Assembly (NCBI GenBank): GCA_008638375.1
Contig: CM018051.1
Span: 6,365,835 to 6,429,834 of the forward strand
Reading direction: 5' to 3'
Source: Nyssa sinensis
Lineage: Eukaryota; Streptophyta; Magnoliopsida; Cornales; Nyssaceae
DNA: 64,000 bases
Shown here: piece after piece, positions 57,720 through 64,000 of the stretch
How the letters are laid out: every line of letters starts with the position of its first letter
How positions within the stretch are numbered: position 1 is the stretch's first letter
Made by a program: the position numbers and the translations under genes
Notes under the pieces: generated by a model
The model's input: only the letters and a program-made list of their open reading frames with translations
Databases searched by the model: none
Told to the model about the DNA's origin: nothing

Positions 57720-59725
57720 GGCTTTTGAAGGAGTGTGTCATTAGGCGACGTCACTAATTAATTGTCATTTTTGTACGAAGTTTGCAAGTTAATATAATGA
57801 TTGTTATATTGTGTAGTTGTGCTGTTTGGATTTGAATTTTCAGACGCAATGCTTGGCTAAGGGACTGTTTGAGAATTTTTCAAATTAGATCAGGTTAGAA
57901 CTATTCTCATTATGTTATCTGATTTTTAAAACAATAAACTCTTATCTGATCTGACTTTATTTATGTTTTAAGTGTTTTTTAAGACTAAATATGAACTAAT
58001 ATACTGTTAAAAGATATTTACCAAATAACAAAAAATTTAAAATCAGTTTATCTGTATTATACAGAACCGATTCTCTCAATTCTCAAACAAATCTTAATGC
58101 ATTTAGCAACTCACGAAATTCGGACAGACTAGTCGGGTTTAGGCCTAGCCAGCGCCACCCATTTGTAGTTATTACACACCAAGCCTGATCTACGCAAAGG
58201 CCCAATCTTACTGAATTTTTAAACCCGGCCTTTTTATAAAACTTAAGCCTCTTATAATTAGTTATTGGCCAGCTAAGTTCAATTTGTTATTATTGAATAA
58301 ATTACATTGACCTCTTTTTAATAATTATAATAATATCTTTTGATATTTTTAAGATAATATTAATTTCTTCTATTTTTTATTGACAGACTACAAAAATCTC
58401 TTATTCAACCTTGTTTTTTTTCAAAATGACTAAAATACTTATTTTATTTTTTATGCATGCATTCAAATAACACAAAATTCAAACCAACTCACCGAATTTT
58501 CCTTGTAAGTTGGTAAATGCCTCTCCCAGCCATTGCAATATTTACACTAACAAGGTTCCTTCCAGTTCTTCTGCAGTCCAGAATCAAAGATAATCAAGAA
58601 TTTAACCACAAACTTCATCAAAGAGATTCCATTAAGCTAAAAAAGTAAAACAAAGAGTAGATTCATCCGTTATTAGGTACTAAGAATGGGAGGGATATTG
58701 GAAAAGTAAATAATATCTAACTAATTTCTCATCAATGTAAGTGGGTGAGTTTTATGCTCTCTTGGTTTGGGGCTATTCAGGTATTCTGACCACCTTGTTT
58801 TCCCAAACTTCTGTTCAGCAGAAATCTCCACCCATGCACCCAGAAAGTGAGCAACATTTGGAAAGTGGGCAACATGCACCATTTTATCTGGATCCAGAAC
58901 TTTTGTTTGGTAACTGTGTGAGGCATATTTTGACAATTTTTAAACTTATTTTAAAGAATTTTTTCATTTTATATAAAAAAAAAATAAAGTTAAGATAAAT
59001 AATTTATATTTTTTAGTTAAAGAAGATTTTAATTAATATTTATTTGAAAATGAAAAAAAAAAGTTACAAATTTTTTTCAAAATTTAACAAATGCAAAAAA
59101 ATAGAATAAATTTTTTTTTTTTGTCATTTTGAAAAAAATAAAAAGATTGGAAGAGAGATTTTTGTTATTTGTCAGTAAAAATATGAGAGAGATAAGTGTC
59201 ATTTTAGAAATTTCAGATAATATCTTTAGAATTATTAAAAATCTAAAAAAAAATTAGTATAATTAATTATATTATTATATTTTAAATGAAAACAAGCCTG
59301 CCCATATAATGGATTGACCTCAAAACATCGGCCTATTTTCACTCTAGGAGTTTTTACTACAAGGCCCGGTAAATAAATGGGAAAATTTGGGTTTGGAAGT
59401 CACTCGTTACCTGCGGCGGATCTAGACCATTAATTTAGGAGAGTAAAAAAATAATAATAATAATTTAAAAGAATTTGTTATAAAGAAATAAAAGAATTTG
59501 AGGGAGCCATTCCTTATTTTTTAAAAAAATTCTATTAAAATTAAAGGGGTAAAATCAAATTTGTAAAACTTTAGGGGATGGCCCCCACTAACCCCCCTTG
59601 TATCGGCCTATGCTTGGACCATGGAAATTTTGTAGGTAGCAAGTCCTCACTTAGCCCTATCTATGTCATGTTTTGCAAAATTTGAACAAATATAATTTCA
59701 GTATTGGTTGTGCTGAGTGAGGTGC
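57720..59725. repeat. Downstream block of copy D, duplicate of 15960-17425
   Basis: The 3' flank, 'cagacgcaatgcttggctaa', is followed by a copy of the 'aggcctagccagcgcc' intron-type repeat (58130-58220) that copy B lacks here. Then comes 58455-59725, which matches 16230-17425. An insertion-like 'cggcggatctagaccatt' to 'gatggcccccactaac' segment (about 59413-59590) sits within the intron-type sequence. The conserved open frame at 58745-58910 matches that at 16500-16670. Confidence 0.55.
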
Positions 59726-59867
59726 TGAACTTATTGGGATAGGACACCGAGAGTCTAAAAGTACCAGCTCAAAGTGGGATTATGAATTCGATTTTATTAT
59801 ATATAGCCAACCTCTCAGCTACATTTCTATATATGCTTTATAGTAACTTAGTAAGTCCATTTTCTTG

Positions 59868-60000
59868 TGAGTACGAGGCCATTTCTTCAGCTGCAATCCA
59901 TATTGGACAATTAGCACTAATGGCTTTCATGGGCTATTCTTTCTTCGCTCCAACTATGCTGGCTCAAACCAGATTACCCCAGATGGGTTGCAATTGTCAG
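59868..60000 (+). pseudogene. D2: short degenerate exon 2 remnant
   Basis: The preceding 59300-59860 is the intron text that leads into exon 2 in copies E and F, ending 'taagtccattttcttgtgag'. After it come worn pieces of exon 2: 'ggccatttcttcagctgcaatccatatt' (59877-59904, matching the start of exon 2 in copy H), 'atggctttcatggg' (start of helix 2) and 'gatgggttgcaattgtc' (entry to helix 3). The open frame at 59782-60102 crosses this but is not the family frame. It marks a tenth copy. Confidence 0.45.
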
Positions 60001-60803
60001 TCAAAAAATCAAACATATCCCTTTCATTTTTATTTTTTTCTGGCATTTAATCCTTTTAATTATCATCTACTGATTGTGCACAAAAACCTGAAAATGCAAT
60101 AACGATCTAATTGGGTTATTAAATAATTAAGAGTAAATTACACTGACCTTTCCTGAAATTTATGACAATTATACTAACCTCTCCCATGAAGTTTCTAAAA
60201 TTACACTGACCTTCTCTATTTTACAAAATAATATACAGATACCTCCCTTCTATAAATTTTGTTTTCAAAATGACGAAACTGTTATTTTATTTATTTATTT
60301 TTACATTTTTTCAATTTTAACCAATTTATTCTAATTTTTTTAAAGATTTTTTATTTTTTTATTTAAAAACAAATTTAAGGTAAATAACTTATTTTTATTT
60401 TATATAAAAATAAATTTAAGATTTTTATCAATATTTATTTTAAAAATAAAAGAAAATTACTCAAGATTTAAAAAATTGAAAAAAAAATAATGAAATGAGT
60501 AGTTTTATCATTTTGAAGAAAAAAATTAATTAAAGGAAGATATTTGTATATTATTTTGTAAAGTAGAAAAAGTCAGTGTAATTTCAAAATTTTTTAAAAA
60601 TATCAGTGTAATTATCATAATAATCAATTTGTACAATTTTCATCTCTATCCCTCCTTTTCATTTCACCATGCGTCGTGGGACTTATTTATTATGTATCTT
60701 CTAATTTTTTTTGCCTCTTAGACGAAGAGCATTAGGTTTGATAACACAAGTGAAAGTTCTCAACCGCTATACAGCGCGCCAATTTCGTCAATTTCTATAC
60801 AAA

Positions 60804-63516
60804 ATGCCACTAGACTTCGAGAATAATTTAAGCTCTGAAGAAGGTGACAGGTTTGTTTCTCTTTATATCCATATTACTACAGTTTTAGCGATTATACACT
60901 ATGAGATTTTCTGGCTTGCATTAGGTTTGAGCAATACTCAAAGATCACAAAAATGACAATGATGATTGTAACATATAGTAGCTAGCAGTAAATTCATACA
61001 TGTTTAAACTCTTAAGCCAAGTTAACGTGGGTTAGCTACACTCAGGGACGGAGCGAGCCTTGGCCCATTCCGTCAACTGCCTCCCCTCAAAATTTTTTAT
61101 TTAATTTTATTTACATATTTTTAAGAAAATTTATAAATATATCCCTTTAATTTGTACATTCGCCCCTTCTAGGTTTAAAGTTTTATTCACTTTATCTTTA
61201 TTTTCATTTTAATTTGATCCTCTCAATGGAACTTTATCATTTTTTTTTGAATTTTTTATATAGTCTGAAGTTAACACTTCTTGTTTAATTTATAAACTCC
61301 TTTATATCAATGAGTTTAATTATTTATCAAAATTGTTATCAATCAATATTAATACTTTAAATTCAAATTTGTGAATGTAATTAATACTTTTTAAACATAA
61401 CTTATTGTTTATGTATATGTACTTAATATTACAATAAAACTAGTGGTGTGTTGATTCAAGAAAAATATGACCCATAAAAATTTGAGAAGTAAACTGAAAA
61501 TGAATAAAATCATAAATAAATCTCAGAATTTCCATAACTTTTACTAATTTGTTAAATATATTAATTATATCTTATAATTATATGCTTTGAAAAAACGGAG
61601 TAATCATATATAAAAACAGAACTTAGTTATTAAGTTAATCAGCCCAATGCCCTAGGATAATTAACTAACCAATCACAATTGGACTGTTGTTACTAATTAT
61701 TAGTGGGCCTGAACAGCGGGTGGGCTAGTTGGATTTAGGCCAGGCCAGTACTTACTATCCATTGGCAGTTATTATGCGCCCTAGGCCCAATGTCAGTTCG
61801 ACCCAAGTCTTGTTGGTAATCCGCTAACTCTGTCCCTAATGGAAGGGGTTTGGAGGAAGCTTTTTACACCCCGTTAGGATTTGAGGAAAAGGCACTTCGC
61901 CCCGCCCCGTCCCGTCCCGTCCCGTCCCACCCCACTCTACCCTGATTATATAAAGTAAAATAATAAAAGAGATTTATGTTATATAGTTAATGTTTATAAT
62001 GATATTTTTTAGTCACTCATTAAAAGTATATACAAATTTGATAAAATTATATGTTTAAAAAAAAAATAATGCCATTCTAATTCTTTATTAACATGCATAT
62101 TTCTTATTTTAACACATGTAACGTTTTCTTTAACATGTGTTAATTATAATTAATTTAATAAAGTTAAAAATAAATGGAGACTCTTATGGGACCCGCCCAC
62201 ACTCATCACAAAGTTTAAACAGGTAAACGGTTTTGGGAAAGGAAAAAAAATTTTGCGAGAGAGGGTTGGGAAAGGGGTCCCTCGCTCTGAACCCTCCATG
62301 TTATCATCCCTAATTTATTCTCACTAAATTACGAGTGCCCTGAACCGGGCCTCGTGTTTTTTTTTTTCCAGCTAGAATGTATAAAAATATAATTCAATGT
62401 GTCAAATTAAAACTTAAGCCTCTTATAGCGTAGCCAAGTTAAGTTGGCTTTCTATTTTTCATTAATAAAAACAAGCCTGTTAAAAAGTTTGATTGTATTA
62501 CAGATTTTTTGCCCCACATCAAATTAGTGTTAGGTTGTCCCGTCTTATATAATAGGTATGACACCTTAACCTAATATGCAAATAATTTGGGTCAGAGACT
62601 TGATTCGTGATAAGTGGTATCAAAGAAAACCAAACCCTTATCCAGTGCTAGTAGTGAGTCTCACGCCATTAAGGTTGATGGGTAAGTAGGGTAATTCAAC
62701 ATCGCATGATAACTCTACATAATAGGCTAATCTGTTGAATTTGAGGCCTAACTTGTGACATTCATCTCAAAATGTTGGCCTACTCTAGCCTCCTTATGGG
62801 TGTTTGTTATAAGGCCAAGTAGGAAGACTAGAAAACTTGGGCCTAGCAATCACTCTGGCTCATGAAAATTTTTTAGGTCGCAAGTCCTCACTTGGTCCAA
62901 TCTAAGTCATGTTTTGCAAAATATGAACAAATAATTTATTTTGTTACTAGTATTGTTTTTGCTGTGTGAGGTGTTGGACTTTATTTGGATTATGAATTCA
63001 ACTCTAATACAGTTAATCCCTCTATGTGTTCTATACTAAGTCCATTTTCTTGTGATGTGCCAGTGAGCGGACGATTCATTCTTTTGCCAAAATCCATGGT
63101 ATTCTAATTTTTTCATCGGAGTAATAGTTGTCATCTTACAGACAGAGAGTAGTCTAGCATCACTGTTCAAAACAAATTATGCAACAATGCTAGTTTTCAT
63201 AGTAATTTTTTTTGTCTACATTCTAACATTGATCGCTGAAATAATGCTCAATATTGATCAACACCCAAATTGGGCTGCAATTTTTTGCAACATCAGTGTC
63301 ATCTTTGGTACACTCACTTCAATTGTGCTTATGTTGATCATCGTTCCACCTTTTCGGTGGTGCACTCTCGCTCTATGGGCGTTGCTTTTTGCAGTGATAG
63401 CAAGACGGACATATCATCAGCATTATCAATTCCTTTGTAGAGCACCACCTTTACTATTCAAAAACATTATCAATGTGCTAATAAATAGCAACACGAGTGA
63501 GCAATTAGCAATATAA
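60804..63516 (+). pseudogene. Copy E: family gene with a 1-nt deletion in the first membrane segment
   Basis: Exon 1 (60804-60850) encodes MPLDFENNLSSEEGD and ends GACAG|GTTTGT. Exon 2 (63064-63516) starts after GTGCCAG with ERTIHSFAKIHGIL. It then has CTAATTTTTTCATCGGAGT where intact copies have one more base (CTGATGTTTTTTATTGGAGT), which breaks the frame and meets TAA within a few codons. From 63130 the family frame is open to TAA at 63514-63516: TESSLASLFKTNYATMLVF, HPNWAAIFCNIS, VPPFRWCTLALW, TYHQHYQFLCRAP, NTSEQLAI. A single base therefore separates it from a full product, so a sequencing error should be excluded. The tail is shorter than in B and D by about 14 residues, a difference shared with copy F. 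Confidence 0.65.
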
Positions 63517-63529
63517 GTTCTATATAGCC

Positions 63530-64000
63530 TTTTATGGAGTATGTAAGTGGGGATTTACTAAATTGCCATTTTATATAAAATCTGTAAAAGTTAAGTTAAA
63601 TTTGATGGTTGTTCCATTGTGTTGCTGTATTGTTTGAATTTGAGATTCAATGTTTGGCTAATGCATTTTTCATATCGTAGTACTTTTATTTCATTGAATC
63701 TAAGCAATTTTTGGAGCAACTTGGGCGTTATCATTGATCATTACATAAAAAAAGGCAAGCTATATATCTATTGCATTATTTTATTTCATTTTTTATTTTT
63801 CTTTTGTGAAAGGAAGCAGTATTCCTTGCCGATGGTGGATCCAAACTGTTCACATAATGGGGGCAAAATTATGAAAATTGAAAATGGGGGCAAAATTATG
63901 AAAATTGAAATTTAAAAAGATGTCTTACAAAAATATGAAGAAAAAAAATTAGCGCAATTCCTAATTTTTATAAAAAAAAAAATTATAAAAAGGAAAGATA
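63530..64000. repeat. 3' flank of copy E, duplicate of 36770-37230
   Basis: The text matches the flank of copy F through 'gtagtacttttatttcatt' and 'aatgggggcaaaattatg' (here duplicated in tandem with a 27-bp period) to the window edge. The small ORF at 63619-63915 also appears in copy F at 36852-37103 but diverges in frame, so it is not supported as coding. Confidence 0.6.

Noticed and set aside
59782..60102. 106-codon ORF starting MNSILLYIANLS
   Set aside because: It crosses the intron-like lead-in and the degenerate exon 2 remnant in a frame that is not the family frame, so it is accidental.

Overview
This is a nuclear plant sequence, very probably from a eudicot. It is AT-rich (around 70% by eye) and dense in microsatellites, poly-A/T runs and degenerate transposable elements. 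It carries introns with plant-type splice sites and fragments of plant genes (RelA/SpoT homolog RSH1, complex I subunit NDUFA8, an ARM-repeat protein). I cannot name the species. I see no rRNA, tRNA, CRISPR, operon or organellar gene content.

The window is one decaying local array of a single small gene family, with about ten copies, all on the + strand. Each copy has a tiny exon 1 (13-17 codons plus 2 nt), a long intron, and an exon 2 of about 480-490 nt. Exon 2 encodes four hydrophobic segments and a polar tail. I do not recognise the family. Copies A (7325), B (11802-15950), G (23418-24390), F (29135-36763), H (41165-43854), I (46627-47088), J (47260-48515), D (55157-57710), D2 (59868-60000) and E (60804-63516) are in very different states. 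B and D are intact with canonical splice sites. H is intact if its GC-AG intron is spliced. G has a stop codon in the fourth membrane segment. E has a 1-nt deletion in the first. A, F, I, J and D2 are clearly broken.

The array grew by segmental duplication: 11.8-17.4 kb matches 55.1-59.7 kb; 29.0-37.2 kb matches 60.65 kb to the window end; 3.53-4.9 kb matches 52.23-54.14 kb; and the upstream and intron blocks of A, G and H match one another. Transposons inserted afterwards, so the sister copy often preserves the empty target site. This is shown for three hAT-like elements. Other insertions include four solo LTRs with 5-bp target duplications (20866-22153; 30878-34449 nested in a hAT; 44191-44249, only 59 bp; 47607-48418 inside exon 2 of J), a truncated nest of LTR elements (49553-52228) and a small MITE (49054-49184).

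Two upstream features stand out. First, copies A, B, G and H each carry a tandem-repeat array just before exon 1, with a different repeat unit in each; H has two arrays in series totalling about 2.3 kb. Second, B, G and H have further upstream a conserved GTCCCACATC-type element followed 24-25 bp later by TTATATATAA. This resembles the USE plus TATA arrangement of plant snRNA genes at the spacing known for RNA polymerase III. Together they suggest a rapidly turning-over membrane-protein cluster with hypervariable 5' regions. No function can be assigned from sequence alone.
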